Shown piece by piece: positions 53,622 to 62,514 of a stretch of DNA of 64,000 nt; position 1 is the stretch's first letter; every line of letters starts with the position of its first letter. This stretch comes from an uncultured bacterium. GTDB taxonomy: Bacteria > Patescibacteriota > Saccharimonadia > Saccharimonadales > Saccharimonadaceae. A model generated the notes under the pieces. It was not told the DNA's origin. It did no database searches and worked only from the letters and a program-made list of their open reading frames with translations. The DNA lies in contig CACWJA010000001.1 in assembly GCA_902761145.1 (NCBI GenBank), positions 49,909 to 113,908 on the forward strand, read 5' to 3'. The position numbers were made by a program, and so were the translations under genes.

Positions 53622-54414
53622 AACTATTCTTCTTACTATATTTTACCATAGAATCATAGGCTTTTTGCGCCAACATCGCCCTATTATCATCCTCACTTTT
53701 TTTCTCATCAGGCCAAAACGGCCCATCAATATAAATATCCATTCGCGGCAATTCGCCCCGCTTGTTGTCCTTGCGTTTATGATACGTAGTAGTCATCGTA
53801 AAAATAGGTAAGTTATTCCGCGTTGCATATTTAAATGATTTATCACCCGCAGGGAATTTACGTACCTTTGTAGCATACGGCCACACGTGTGCCTCTGGGT
53901 ATATTACTAAACAATTCTTCTGCTTCAGCCTCTTGTCTACCGCGTTGTTAAACGCTTCTTTTTCTTCCCTGGTTTTGCCAAGCGGCAACCCGCCAATATA
54001 TGGTAATACTTTACCTATCCCTGGTATCTTCAAATTAACAGGGCTAATTATCGTAAATATTCTCCGATCAGCCGCAATCGCCGGTCCAAAAACATCATGA
54101 AAAGGATTTGTATGATTGGCATACATTACATACCCTTTTCCATGTGCCTTTTTCAATTTCTCTCGCCCATACACTTTCACCTGCCAATATCCCCGCTCAT
54201 AATACTGTCCAAACAATTTAAAAATCCGAAACAACACCGCCGAATACAACTTCACAAACGGATTTTTTGGAATAAATTCATACCCCTCAGGCAGTCCCAC
54301 CTCTACCTTTGCTTCTTGTTCGTCCGTTTTAATCGGATCATCTTCTTCTGACTCATAATAAAATACCCGCTCCTCTGCTGGGATATCTTTTTGAAATAAT
54401 TCCGCCTTTGCCAT
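53584..54414 (-). CDS. PlsC-type lipid acyltransferase
   Basis: This 276-residue protein has acyltransferase motifs: MYANHTNPFHDVF (HX5D rather than the usual HX4D), GGLPLGKTREEKEAF, and CLVIYPEAHVWPY (block III, normally EGxR). A weakly hydrophobic segment near residues 45-60 could contact the membrane. It is set in a GT8-PlsC-GT8 operon, which suggests glycolipid or lipoteichoic-type assembly (inference). Its ATG overlaps the stop of the upstream GT8 gene (TAATG). Confidence 0.82.
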   Translation of the reverse strand: MAKAELFQKDIPAEERVFYYESEEDDPIKTDEQEAKVEVGLPEGYEFIPKNPFVKLYSAVLFRIFKLFGQYYERGYWQVKVYGREKLKKAHGKGYVMYANHTNPFHDVFGPAIAADRRIFTIISPVNLKIPGIGKVLPYIGGLPLGKTREEKEAFNNAVDKRLKQKNCLVIYPEAHVWPYATKVRKFPAGDKSFKYATRNNLPIFTMTTTYHKRKDNKRGELPRMDIYIDGPFWPDEKKSEDDNRAMLAQKAYDSMVKYSKKNSYEYFQYRPKTSK

Positions 54415-55235
54415 TACAAATTATCCTTTAACTTTTTATATTCTTCCAATATATCATCATACTCCGTAATCTTCAAAACATTGTGTATTTTCTCCACCTC
54501 AAACGGCTTCACTTTTTGCACCCTAAAAAACGGCCAAAACTTAAAATTATTACTAAAATGATGCAGCACTGTGTCACCCCTTGGCCTTTCGCTCTGTTCA
54601 TTGTATTTTCTTGGCATCAACTTACGTCTCGAAATACTTTTATTAAGCGCCGCCTGATCTGCCAACATCATCCATCGCTTCGCACATAGCCCCACCGCCT
54701 TATTAAACATTCCAGTTTTTATGCACTCCTTCATATTAAATAGCATCACACCAGAATTCATATAATCAAAATTAAATATCCCATGATAATGGTAAAAATT
54801 TTTCCCGTAGATATCTAACACTCCAGCTGCTTCTATTCCTGTCATATCTATATCATAAAACTCCGAAATATCCCCCCTACACACCACATCATAGTCCAAA
54901 TACAATATACGGTCCAATTTCGCAAGCTCAGGCACTCTATCGGCATACAACCTCAACATCGAACACGGCGTAAAATACGACCCCATATTCTTCTTTGGTA
55001 AATTCTTTACGAACACATCCGTAGCATCTATCAATTTCACAAAACTCTCTTTATTTTTTTTCTTCACCAATCCATCCAAAAACTTTGCCGATTTTTCTGT
55101 AAACGCCACCGTATCCTTATAGCTAATCGTCATTATGTATATATTTAATGGCCGTGTATTATTCTTGATAAGCGACAAAATAGATACTAATACCCCCTTA
55201 GCAATTCCTTTATCACCACAATACAATATGTTCAT
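54414..55235 (-). CDS. GT8-family glycosyltransferase (second)
   Basis: This 273-residue protein has NILYCGDKGIAKGVLVSILSLIKN, LDRILYLDYDVVCRGDISEFYD with the DYD (DxD) motif, MNSGVMLFNMKECI, ADQAALNKSISRR and HHFSNNFKFW, so it is GT8 like its neighbour but shorter. Start 55235 is chosen because TATAAT ends exactly 6 nt upstream. The open frame to 55376 has no supporting signal. It is first in the GT8-PlsC-GT8 operon. Confidence 0.88.
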   Translation of the reverse strand: MNILYCGDKGIAKGVLVSILSLIKNNTRPLNIYIMTISYKDTVAFTEKSAKFLDGLVKKKNKESFVKLIDATDVFVKNLPKKNMGSYFTPCSMLRLYADRVPELAKLDRILYLDYDVVCRGDISEFYDIDMTGIEAAGVLDIYGKNFYHYHGIFNFDYMNSGVMLFNMKECIKTGMFNKAVGLCAKRWMMLADQAALNKSISRRKLMPRKYNEQSERPRGDTVLHHFSNNFKFWPFFRVQKVKPFEVEKIHNVLKITEYDDILEEYKKLKDNL

Positions 55236-55368
55236 ATGTATATTATAGCATTTTGGCTTTATCTCCTCTACATTTCTCGTTTTATCACAAATTGTATCGA
55301 ATACTATACAATATATAGTATAATGATAATGTTTAATAAAAATCATAAAATACAACAAAAGGAGACCA

Positions 55369-55977
55369 ATGGACAATAACCCTATAAATACTCAATCAAC
55401 ACTAAACCCTGAGCCCACAATACCACCTCAACCAGAGCCATTTTCTTCTGCTCAACTAACCTCTACGGCACCAACAGTGCCGTCATCACCAAATCCAATA
55501 CCGCCAATAGCCGTTTCACCAGCCCCACAACCCACGTTTGGTTCACCATCTAGCGATACCACTTCTGCTGGCAAAATATCTTTCTCCATAAAAGGCATCA
55601 TAGCCACTTGTGCCAACGCATTAGGCGTGATCTGCTTTTTCATCCCCTGGGTAAGTGCGACGAGTGGATCAGCCAATGGTGTAGAGACCATGCGTACAGA
55701 TGTTAATTATGGCTATCTGGGCCTCACTACGCTTATCGTGCTCACCGTCTCTGCAACCATATCAGCGCTAAACTCCACCCACAAATTCACCCCTCGCCAC
55801 AAAATCGCCATTTCAGCCATTAGTGGCATAGCCGCCATCCTAGCATTAATCTTAACAATAAAAATAGCAAATGAGCTAAGCAAATATGATGTTGGCGTCG
55901 GTGCTGGTCTAATCATACTTATCATTTCTGGGGTCGCGGCAGCAATCTCCCCATGGCTGCCCATCAAAGAATCCTAA
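55369..55977 (+). CDS. Four-TM membrane protein with Pro-rich N-terminus
   Basis: This 202-residue protein has about 65 residues of Pro/Ser/Thr-rich sequence (PEPTIPPQPEPFSS), then four TM helices (about 73-95, 115-137, 143-162, 172-195). I recognise no family. SD AAAGGAG precedes ATG 55369, and TATAAT lies about 45 nt upstream. It is divergent from the glycosyltransferase operon. Confidence 0.65.
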   Translation: MDNNPINTQSTLNPEPTIPPQPEPFSSAQLTSTAPTVPSSPNPIPPIAVSPAPQPTFGSPSSDTTSAGKISFSIKGIIATCANALGVICFFIPWVSATSGSANGVETMRTDVNYGYLGLTTLIVLTVSATISALNSTHKFTPRHKIAISAISGIAAILALILTIKIANELSKYDVGVGAGLIILIISGVAAAISPWLPIKES

Positions 55978-56084
55978 GCCACACCCGCCTATTATATTAT
56001 TTTCGTAGCTCACCCTAATGTTTTGTCCTATATAATGACATCAATTTTATCCATATTCCCATACCTAAACGATAATATCCTTAA

Positions 56085-56112
56085 TTGACATTATCCAGTT
56101 ACGTGCTATAAT
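56085..56112 (+). promoter_or_regulatory. Promoter of the acyl-carrier-protein gene
   Basis: TTGACA (56085-56090), a 16-nt spacer and TATAAT (56107-56112), perfect hexamers. The mRNA leader is about 105 nt, unusually long here. Confidence 0.8.
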
Positions 56113-56149
56113 ATATAAAGTGGTGGTAATTCTTATGCACCTTAAATAG

Positions 56150-56503
56150 TAGTCTTCGAATAACCATATCTTTCATCCATAATCATTCATTTTCCACACG
56201 ACGACCAAGAAAGGAAATATCTCATGAAGCAAAAAGACATAGCTAGCCTAGTTATCGGCATAATCACTTTCAACTTTCATCTCGATGATGATTGCCGCAC
56301 AACAGTCACGCCACAAACAGACTTAGTGGAAGATCTTGGCGCCGACAGCTTAGACCTTCTCAACATAGCATTAGGCATCGAAGATGAGTTCGACCTCAAC
56401 GGCACCGACATATCAGATGAAGAATATATCAATTGCCGCACCGTGGGCAACCTCATCAATCTCGTAGAATCAAAACTTTCCTAATCACACAATTCGAAGA
56501 CTA
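56150..56503. repeat. 12-bp inverted repeat flanking the ACP gene
   Basis: TAGTCTTCGAAT (56150-56161, in the 5' leader) is perfectly complementary to ATTCGAAGACTA (56492-56503, just after the stop). The two ends of the mRNA could pair into a panhandle enclosing the coding region. Confidence 0.7.
56224..56484 (+). CDS. acpP: Acyl carrier protein
   Basis: This 86-residue acidic helical protein has the 4'-phosphopantetheine site DLGADSLDLLNIALGIEDEF (Ser in DSL, residue ~42). It is a stand-alone ACP with no fatty-acid synthesis genes nearby. It may accept host-derived acyl groups for the PlsC acyltransferase 2 kb away (inference). It has SD AAAGGAAA and a consensus promoter with a long leader. 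Confidence 0.9.
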   Translation: MKQKDIASLVIGIITFNFHLDDDCRTTVTPQTDLVEDLGADSLDLLNIALGIEDEFDLNGTDISDEEYINCRTVGNLINLVESKLS

Positions 56504-56511
56504 TCGCCACC

Positions 56512-56545
56512 GATGCGTCACAGTTCAAGTGGCGCATTATTCTTT
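56512..56545 (+). terminator. Terminator of acpP
   Basis: ATGCGTCAC-AGTTCAA-GTGGCGCAT is followed by a T-rich tract (TATTCTTTCTTT). A second hairpin with arms GGTGTTTT/AAAACACC follows at about 56573-56631, before tRNA-Leu. Confidence 0.7.
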
Positions 56546-56656
56546 CTTTAATACAAAAATAAAAAGTGTCAAATTGGTGTTTTCTTCGCGTGTAGCGCGT
56601 CTATTGGACGAGCAAACACGAAAAAACACCGAGATGGCGCTTTTCAATTCAAATGG

Positions 56657-56741
56657 TGGTGCCCGAGATGGGACTTGAACCCATATGGTTTTCACCATTC
56701 GATTTTAAGTCGAACGCGTATACCAATTCCGCCACTCGGGC
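56657..56741 (-). tRNA. tRNA-Leu (UAA)
   Basis: On the minus strand: acceptor GCCCGAG/CTCGGGC, anticodon arm TTCGA-CTTAAAA-TCGAA (anticodon TAA), a long variable arm (TGGTGAAAACCA region) as in class II tRNAs, T-loop TTCAAGT, discriminator A and encoded CCA (56657-56659). Confidence 0.95.
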
Positions 56742-56755
56742 ACACCTATATTATA

Positions 56756-57526
56756 TCATATCTTGTTCAAATAACGTACTGCCTTTTCCGCTGCCGTAGC
56801 ACCATCTGCCGCCGCTGTCACCAACTGTCGCACCTTTTTAGTACGACAATCACCAGCCACGTATATACCTTCCTGCGAGGTTGTACAATCTTCATTAGCC
56901 ACCACATAGCCTTCCTTATCCAGTTCTATCAAACCTTCTACACACTCAGTACTTGGCACTCGCCCTATTGCCACAAACACCGCCGCAGCATCCTGTGGTA
57001 TCGGATCATCATGATGAATATGGTACACCTTCGATGCTATTCCCTCCAGATAAGCAATCTCGTGTTTTGCAGTATTACCACTTCCTACCACCACTACAGG
57101 CTTACCTTTGTATAACGCACCATCACAAGTAGCACAATACGACACTGGCCGATTTCCAGCATCTCTTGCCTGCTTGTCACTCATTTTTCTTGGTTCTGTC
57201 CCCATCGCCAGTATTACCGCACGTGCGGTATATTTCGCATCTTCACACTCCACCTCTTTTTGTTCACCCTTGTCTACTATTTTTATAACTTCATCATATT
57301 CTACTTCTGCGCCCAAATCTACAGCTTGCTTATATATCTTTTGCATCAACTCAGCCCCAGTTGTTTTATAATCTCCAGGCCAATTTTCTATATTAATAGT
57401 ATTAATTATTTGACCACCATGAATATTGCCCTCTAAGACCAATACCGACTTTCCAGCTCTACTTCCATATATCGCTGCCGTCAAACCCGCCATTCCGGCG
57501 CCTACTATTATAATATCGTATATCAT
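56756..57526 (-). CDS. trxB: Thioredoxin reductase with a truncated NADPH domain
   Basis: This 256-residue flavoprotein (usual ~310) has FAD Rossmann GAGMAGLTAAIYGSRAG, redox pair C131-A-T-C134 in YCATCDGALYKG, and C-terminal FAD loop YVAGDCRTKKVRQLVTAAADG. The NADPH domain is cut to about 35 residues (143-178). A GSGNTA motif remains, but the HRRxxxR segment and following sheet are missing, and VYHIHHDD runs straight into AAVFVAIG. Operon with trxA (4-nt ATGA overlap) and gpx. Confidence 0.88.
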   Translation of the reverse strand: MIYDIIIVGAGMAGLTAAIYGSRAGKSVLVLEGNIHGGQIINTINIENWPGDYKTTGAELMQKIYKQAVDLGAEVEYDEVIKIVDKGEQKEVECEDAKYTARAVILAMGTEPRKMSDKQARDAGNRPVSYCATCDGALYKGKPVVVVGSGNTAKHEIAYLEGIASKVYHIHHDDPIPQDAAAVFVAIGRVPSTECVEGLIELDKEGYVVANEDCTTSQEGIYVAGDCRTKKVRQLVTAAADGATAAEKAVRYLNKI

Positions 57527-57828
57527 ACCCCTATCATTCTCTCTATTTTTTTCACTGACTGCACGCCCACCACACGCTTAGTCTCTTTACCATCGCTAAA
57601 AAGCACCATACACGGTATTCCAGAAACATTATATTCTCTTGCCAAATCCTCATTATCATCTATATTGACCCCCACTACTTTTACGGTGTTATTCTTCTCG
57701 GCAAATTCTTCTAATACCGATTTCATCATCTGACAAGGACCGCACCAGTCCGCATTAAAATCCACTAGTACTAGCCCATTTTCCTGCAGCACTTCCGCCT
57801 CAAACTCTTTCGCGCCTATCTCTTTCAT
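57523..57828 (-). CDS. trxA: Thioredoxin
   Basis: This 101-residue thioredoxin has the redox motif ADWCGPCQMM (residues ~24-33), the cis-Pro loop VSGIPCMVLF and the C-terminal GVQSVKKIERMI. Start 57828 (MKEIGAKEF) is chosen by TATGGAGG 5 nt upstream, and the in-frame extension to 57876 has no signal. It sits between gpx and trxB, so electrons plausibly run reductase - thioredoxin - peroxidase. Confidence 0.95.
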   Translation of the reverse strand: MKEIGAKEFEAEVLQENGLVLVDFNADWCGPCQMMKSVLEEFAEKNNTVKVVGVNIDDNEDLAREYNVSGIPCMVLFSDGKETKRVVGVQSVKKIERMIGV

Positions 57829-57865
57829 AAAACCTCCATATTTCTTTATTATATCATGTTTATGA

Positions 57866-58426
57866 TTACTTGTCAATACTATCCACTAATTCTTCTATTG
57901 GTTTTTCCATTTGATCGGGTGTATCAGTAGGGCCATACCTCCCCACCACCTTACCGTCTTTATCTACAATAAACTTTGTAAAATTCCACTTTATAAATCC
58001 TTTTTCCCTACTCACTCCAGGTATAGCACCAATAGCCTTCATTGCCAACTTATTCTTCATTCCTTTTGGTTCAGGATCATCAGCTATTTCGCCCTTTAAA
58101 TACTCATATAACGGATCCGTATTATCACCATTTACCTCTATTTTTGACATTTGATCAAACGTCGTATTATATTTTGCGGTACAAAATTCATGTATCTCTT
58201 CATCAGTTCCTGGCGCTTGATGTCCAAACTGATTACATGGAAAATCCAATATTTCCAATCCACTCTTATGATATTTTTTATATAAATTTTCTAATCCTTC
58301 ATATTGCGGTGTAAATCCACATCCAGTCGCTGTATTTACGATCAAAAGCACTTTACCCTTATAATCCGCCAAATTCACATCTTCACCTTTGCGATTCTTG
58401 ACTTTGAAACTATAGATACTTGCCAT
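57866..58426 (-). CDS. Glutathione peroxidase-family thiol peroxidase
   Basis: This 186-residue protein has the GPx catalytic tetrad context: peroxidatic Cys in NTATGCGFTPQYEGL, Gln/Asn in FPCNQFGHQAPG, and Trp in GFIKWNFTKFIVDKDG. The Cys form with trx genes in the same operon points to a thioredoxin-dependent peroxidase that protects against host-cell H2O2 (inference). SD AAAGGAG precedes the ATG. Confidence 0.92.
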   Translation of the reverse strand: MASIYSFKVKNRKGEDVNLADYKGKVLLIVNTATGCGFTPQYEGLENLYKKYHKSGLEILDFPCNQFGHQAPGTDEEIHEFCTAKYNTTFDQMSKIEVNGDNTDPLYEYLKGEIADDPEPKGMKNKLAMKAIGAIPGVSREKGFIKWNFTKFIVDKDGKVVGRYGPTDTPDQMEKPIEELVDSIDK

Positions 58427-58553
58427 ACCGTTCTCCTTTTATATCACCATTATCACCTAAATCTATCTTTTTTTCAACACTCTCACCACGCAAAACAAAA
58501 CAAATCAGACAGTCAACACAACTTTTATATACTAGAACTTTTAGATAGTATAC

Positions 58554-60731
58554 CTAGACCTTATTAATCACCGGTATCACTATCGGCGTATGCCCCGTCG
58601 CATCAAATAAGATGTGCGTAATATCCTCTTTAATCTCCTCTTTCAATACTTTCATTTCCGGATCAGTAGAGATGGATTTATCCGTCTTTTGCCTGAGATA
58701 ATGGCGTATCTTTCCTATCAGCTCTTCACTATTATCTAGATACACAAATGCTCTCGACACTATATCTGGCGTTTTCATCAAGTGCCCAGTTTTCTTATTA
58801 AGGGTTAACACCACCACAAATATCCCTTCTCTAGAGATATGTATACGATCCTTAATCACTGCTTCGTGTACTGGCTGATCTGCGTCATCATAGAGCTTAT
58901 TTCCCACATGAATTCTTCCGCATTTCCGAATCTTCTTGTCTTTAGTTAGCTCCACCACATCGCCATCATCAGCTATTAATATTCGTTCTTTAGGTATACC
59001 CACCACATTTTCCGCCATCTCGGCATTATGTTCTAGCATATAAAATTCCCCGTGATACGGCATATAGTTAGTTGGGTGTAACCGAGTTACAAATTCCACA
59101 TGATCTTCATAATACGCATGTCCAGATAAATGCAGAGGTCCTATATTGGTCAGATGAGTCTTACCATTTTGTATCACCTGCGCGCCTTCCCTTAGCAACC
59201 CATCCACAGTATTTACCACATGTGGCTCATTACCAGGAATCGGGTTACTAGAAAACACTATCGTATCAGTAGATTTAATCTTGATATATTTATGCGCCCC
59301 TGTCACCATCCTATTAAGCACGGCATTTAGCTCCCCCTGGCTACCAGTACACACTATGCATACTTTCTCATCTGGCATTTTGACAATATCTTCCATCTTG
59401 ACGATAGTATCTTTTGGTACTTTTATAGCCTTAGCTCTCAGAGCCACCTCTACGTTGTTAATCATCGAGAACCCCGAAAAAGCCACCTTGCGTCCTCTCT
59501 TAGCCGCTTCTTTCAAAATAAGCTCTATCCTAAGTATTTGCGACGAAAAACACGATATTATCACCCTACCATTGGCATAATGATCCATCACCATACCTAA
59601 ATTCTCCCCCACATTATATTCGGAATGTGGGTGCCGCCCCGGCGAATCTATATTAGTAGATTCATTCAGCATCAAATCTATACCTTCTTTGGCTACTATC
59701 TCATCTATCCTTACATAGTCAGTCTGCACTCCCATTGGTTTTTCCTCATGTCGCCAGTCGCCAGATAGATATATCGTCCCATTGGGCGTGCGGACCACTA
59801 TGGCCGTATTGCCAGGAATAGAATGTAGAGTATGAATAAACTCCACACTCATATGTTCTGACACCTGGAATTTTTCATGCTTCATTGGATCTACTTTTAT
59901 ATAATTCATATCTGGGATATCGTCCAGCTCACTCATCTGTTTTTCTATCATCCCAATAGTAAAATCCGTCCCATATATAGGCACCAAATTACCAAATTTT
60001 GGCAACAAATGTCTACACGCCCCTATATGATCCAAATGCGCATGAGTAAAACAAATTGCTTTCACCTTGTTAAGGTTGTCCTCCAGATACCGAATATCCG
60101 GTATCATATAGTTCACCCCCGGATAATCATCACCAGCAAACAGCACGCCCATATCCACTACTATCATCTCGGACTTATACTCTATGATAGTCATATTCTT
60201 ACCAATACCAAATTCGCCCAAACCCCCTATCGGTATTATCCGTACCGCCTCTGGATCTGGTCTTGCTGATTTCAACTGTGCATTAGTTACTTGCGCCCCA
60301 TCATAGCCATTATAGCGAGACTTATTTACTGGCACTCCTATTATATGCTGCGTAGCCTGCGCATTTACGTCTTGAGAGAGCATTCTCTGATGATGTACCA
60401 TTTCACCCTTACGAGTGCTTACGGATAAGTTTACTTTGCGCTTTTCCGCCTCTGTTTTAGCTGCACTTACCTGCTTTTTAGCTGTCTTTGCAACGTTTTT
60501 CGTCGCCTTGGTGCCAGATTTTTTGCTCTTAAGCGCATTTTTTGTCCCCTTAGAGGCGTTTTTAGCCTGTTTAGGGGTATTACCCACTAATTCCGCATCC
60601 TTGCCTCCTGGGGCAAAATTTGCATTAAAATTACGTTTTTGTGCAATTTCAAACTGTTTTTTGATATCGGGCAATCTTTCAGCCCTGGACTTTAATAAGC
60701 GTGCCCTACGCTCCTCTTCTTTTAAGTTCAT
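58554..60731 (-). CDS. rnj: Ribonuclease J with a long basic N-terminal extension
   Basis: This 725-residue beta-CASP RNase degrades and matures mRNA and rRNA. The first ~160 residues are a Lys/Ala-rich extension (NASKGTKNALKSKKSGTKA). The core has IIPIGGLGEFGIGKNM, the metal motif FTHAHLDHIGACRH, IYLSGDWRHEE, NESTNIDSPGRHPHSE, GSQGELNAVLNRM and HLSGHAYYEDHVEF. The extension is 150 residues longer than typical RNase J (~555) and may bind RNA or ribosomes. SD AAGGAAA lies 6 nt before the ATG. Confidence 0.94.
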   Translation of the reverse strand: MNLKEEERRARLLKSRAERLPDIKKQFEIAQKRNFNANFAPGGKDAELVGNTPKQAKNASKGTKNALKSKKSGTKATKNVAKTAKKQVSAAKTEAEKRKVNLSVSTRKGEMVHHQRMLSQDVNAQATQHIIGVPVNKSRYNGYDGAQVTNAQLKSARPDPEAVRIIPIGGLGEFGIGKNMTIIEYKSEMIVVDMGVLFAGDDYPGVNYMIPDIRYLEDNLNKVKAICFTHAHLDHIGACRHLLPKFGNLVPIYGTDFTIGMIEKQMSELDDIPDMNYIKVDPMKHEKFQVSEHMSVEFIHTLHSIPGNTAIVVRTPNGTIYLSGDWRHEEKPMGVQTDYVRIDEIVAKEGIDLMLNESTNIDSPGRHPHSEYNVGENLGMVMDHYANGRVIISCFSSQILRIELILKEAAKRGRKVAFSGFSMINNVEVALRAKAIKVPKDTIVKMEDIVKMPDEKVCIVCTGSQGELNAVLNRMVTGAHKYIKIKSTDTIVFSSNPIPGNEPHVVNTVDGLLREGAQVIQNGKTHLTNIGPLHLSGHAYYEDHVEFVTRLHPTNYMPYHGEFYMLEHNAEMAENVVGIPKERILIADDGDVVELTKDKKIRKCGRIHVGNKLYDDADQPVHEAVIKDRIHISREGIFVVVLTLNKKTGHLMKTPDIVSRAFVYLDNSEELIGKIRHYLRQKTDKSISTDPEMKVLKEEIKEDITHILFDATGHTPIVIPVINKV

Positions 60732-60784
60732 AATTTTCCTTTTTTGTTACAAGTAATATTTGCTACTTCCATTATATCAAATCC

Positions 60785-60858
60785 TTGCATTTTTTCAAGT
60801 TTTTGCTATAATTACCCTATACAGATTTAACCGACTCTTGCAATAGAGGCGGTTTTTT
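60785..60858 (+). ncRNA. Tiny promoter-terminator unit 3 (about 38-nt transcript)
   Basis: TTGCAT (60785-60790), a 16-nt spacer and TATAAT (60807-60812). The terminator ACCG-A-CTCT / AGAG-G-CGGT (60830-60853) with TTTTTT starts 17 nt after the -10 box. It lies between the RNase J promoter and the rod-shaped RNA. Confidence 0.55.
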
Positions 60859-60925
60859 AGTGTAAACATAAGTGCACTTTTAAATAAATGCATATGAAAG
60901 TTTAGATTTTTCGTTGCAGTTTCTA

Positions 60926-61092
60926 GAGCTTCTACTCCCTATTTGCTTACAACATGTGAAATCTCCCATATAATTTTTACAATCTCTACGGCTTGAGAGC
61001 CCGGACGGTTCCGGGGCGAAAGCCGCCTAGCGTTGTAAAAATTATCTTGGTGAGTATTTCATCGTTGAAAGCAAATACGGGGGTAGGAGCTC
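60926..61092. ncRNA. Rod-shaped structured RNA (6S-like candidate)
   Basis: A near-continuous imperfect stem extends over 167 nt: GAGCT/AGCTC, CTAC/GTAG, TATTTGCTT/AAGCAAATA, TGAAAT/ATTTCA, CTCC/GGTGAG, TAATTTTTACAA/TTGTAAAAATTA, CGGCTT/AGCCG, and apical GCCCGGA-CGGT-TCCGGGGC. Length, single-copy position in a divergent gap and the rod shape recall 6S RNA, but no conserved primary motif confirms it, and its strand is uncertain. Confidence 0.55.
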
Positions 61093-61166
61093 CCGCATAA
61101 AAATATCTCATTAACTATCATACAAACTTATAATTAAAGGCACAGAATATAATAAAAAGGAGTAAA

Positions 61167-62351
61167 ATGGAAGATTTAGATCTCAAACAAATGTCCGCAA
61201 TGGTAGATATCATTGCCGAAGAAAAAGGCTTACCAAGAGAAGCCGTACTAAACGTCATCGAACAAGCTATTGCCGCCGCTTGGCGCCGCGATAACGGTGA
61301 TCGCGCCATGAACGTACGCGCTTCACTCAATACCACCACTGGCGAAGCCGATGTATACGTAGCTCGCGAAGTCATCGAAGATGGCTTAGCTTACACTCCA
61401 GCTACAGAAATCCCCCTAGCCGAAGCGCTAAAGGATCACAAAGATGCCAAGCTTGGCGACATAGTCGAAGAAAAGTTCAAAGTTACACACTTTGAGCGTG
61501 TTGGCGCCCAAACAGCCAAACAAGTTATGATTTCACGTCTCCGCGAAGCCGAAAACGATGCCGTACTTAGTGCTTTCGAAGACAAAATCGGCACCATAGT
61601 TACTGGCACCATTGCACGTGTCGAGCCAAAGCTAGTCCGTATCGACCTCGGTCGTGCCTCCGGCATAATGCCCAAGAGCGAGCAAATCGAAGGCGAATAT
61701 TACACCGTAGGCAATCGTACCAAAGTCTATATCAAGAATATCGAACATAGCGATCGAGGAGCCCAACTTATCCTCTCACGCGGTAGCGCCGAGTTTATCG
61801 AATATCTATTCCGCCAGGAAGTCCCAGAGCTAGATAGCGGCACTGTAGAGATTCGTGGCATCGCTCGCGAAGCAGGCCGCCGCACTAAAATTGCCGTTAT
61901 GTCCACCGTACCAGGTGTAGACCCAGTGGGCACTTTCGTTGGTGGCCGCGGCATCCGTGTCCAAGCCGTCATGAATGAAATCGGTGACCGCGAGAAAATA
62001 GATATCGTCACCTGGAGCGACAATTCGTCAGAATACATCCGCGAAGCTCTCAGCCCAGCAGAGATAAATACCGTAGAGATCGACGGTAAAAAAGCCAAAG
62101 TCTACGTTACCGAAGATCAACAGTCCATAGCTATCGGCAAACAGGGTCAAAATGTCCGCCTAGCCAGTAAACTAACTGGCTTTGATATCGATATCGAACT
62201 CGTCAAATCCGCTCCTAAGAAAAAGAAGAAAAATGTCGAAGATTCCTTACTAAATGCCCTAGAAGAAACTTCAGAAGAGAATTCCCTAAAAGATACAGAC
62301 GAACAAACAGCAGAAGCCGAATCCGCCGTTGGCGAAACCAGTGAAGACTAA
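61167..62351 (+). CDS. nusA: Transcription termination/antitermination factor NusA
   Basis: This 394-residue protein has the N-terminal RNAP-binding domain (AAWRRDNGD), an S1 domain (TGTIARVEPKLVRIDLGRASGIMPKSEQI), KH1 (GIAREAGRRTKIAVMS, VGTFVGGRGIRVQAV) and KH2 (IAIGKQGQNVRLASKLTGFDIDI). An acidic ~55-residue tail (EDSLLNALEETSEENS) replaces C-terminal acidic repeats. SD AAGGAG and TATAAT precede the ATG, with the rod RNA upstream. A terminator follows at 62386. Confidence 0.96.
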   Translation: MEDLDLKQMSAMVDIIAEEKGLPREAVLNVIEQAIAAAWRRDNGDRAMNVRASLNTTTGEADVYVAREVIEDGLAYTPATEIPLAEALKDHKDAKLGDIVEEKFKVTHFERVGAQTAKQVMISRLREAENDAVLSAFEDKIGTIVTGTIARVEPKLVRIDLGRASGIMPKSEQIEGEYYTVGNRTKVYIKNIEHSDRGAQLILSRGSAEFIEYLFRQEVPELDSGTVEIRGIAREAGRRTKIAVMSTVPGVDPVGTFVGGRGIRVQAVMNEIGDREKIDIVTWSDNSSEYIREALSPAEINTVEIDGKKAKVYVTEDQQSIAIGKQGQNVRLASKLTGFDIDIELVKSAPKKKKKNVEDSLLNALEETSEENSLKDTDEQTAEAESAVGETSED

Positions 62352-62385
62352 TCACTTACAAGTCATCTTGGCTCATAATAATTAT

Positions 62386-62415
62386 AGCGACCCCTGTCAT
62401 AGGGGTTGCTTTTTG
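62386..62415 (+). terminator. nusA terminator
   Basis: AGCGACCCC pairs with GGGGTTGCT, followed by TTTTTG. Confidence 0.85.
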
Positions 62416-62436
62416 TTAGATAAAAGTATATCACTA

Positions 62437-62465
62437 TTGACTTTTTATTACACTTGTGCTATAAT
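62437..62465 (+). promoter_or_regulatory. Promoter of the 62515 gene
   Basis: TTGACT (62437-62442), a 17-nt spacer and TATAAT (62460-62465), with a leader of about 43 nt. Confidence 0.8.
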
Positions 62466-62514
62466 CAAAGAGTAGCTTAACCAACTACAAAAGTACATTA
62501 CTATTTAGGAGGGT

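Noticed and set aside
56433..56678. 81-codon plus-strand frame after acpP
   Set aside because: Overlaps the ACP end, its terminator and tRNA-Leu, with no independent signals.
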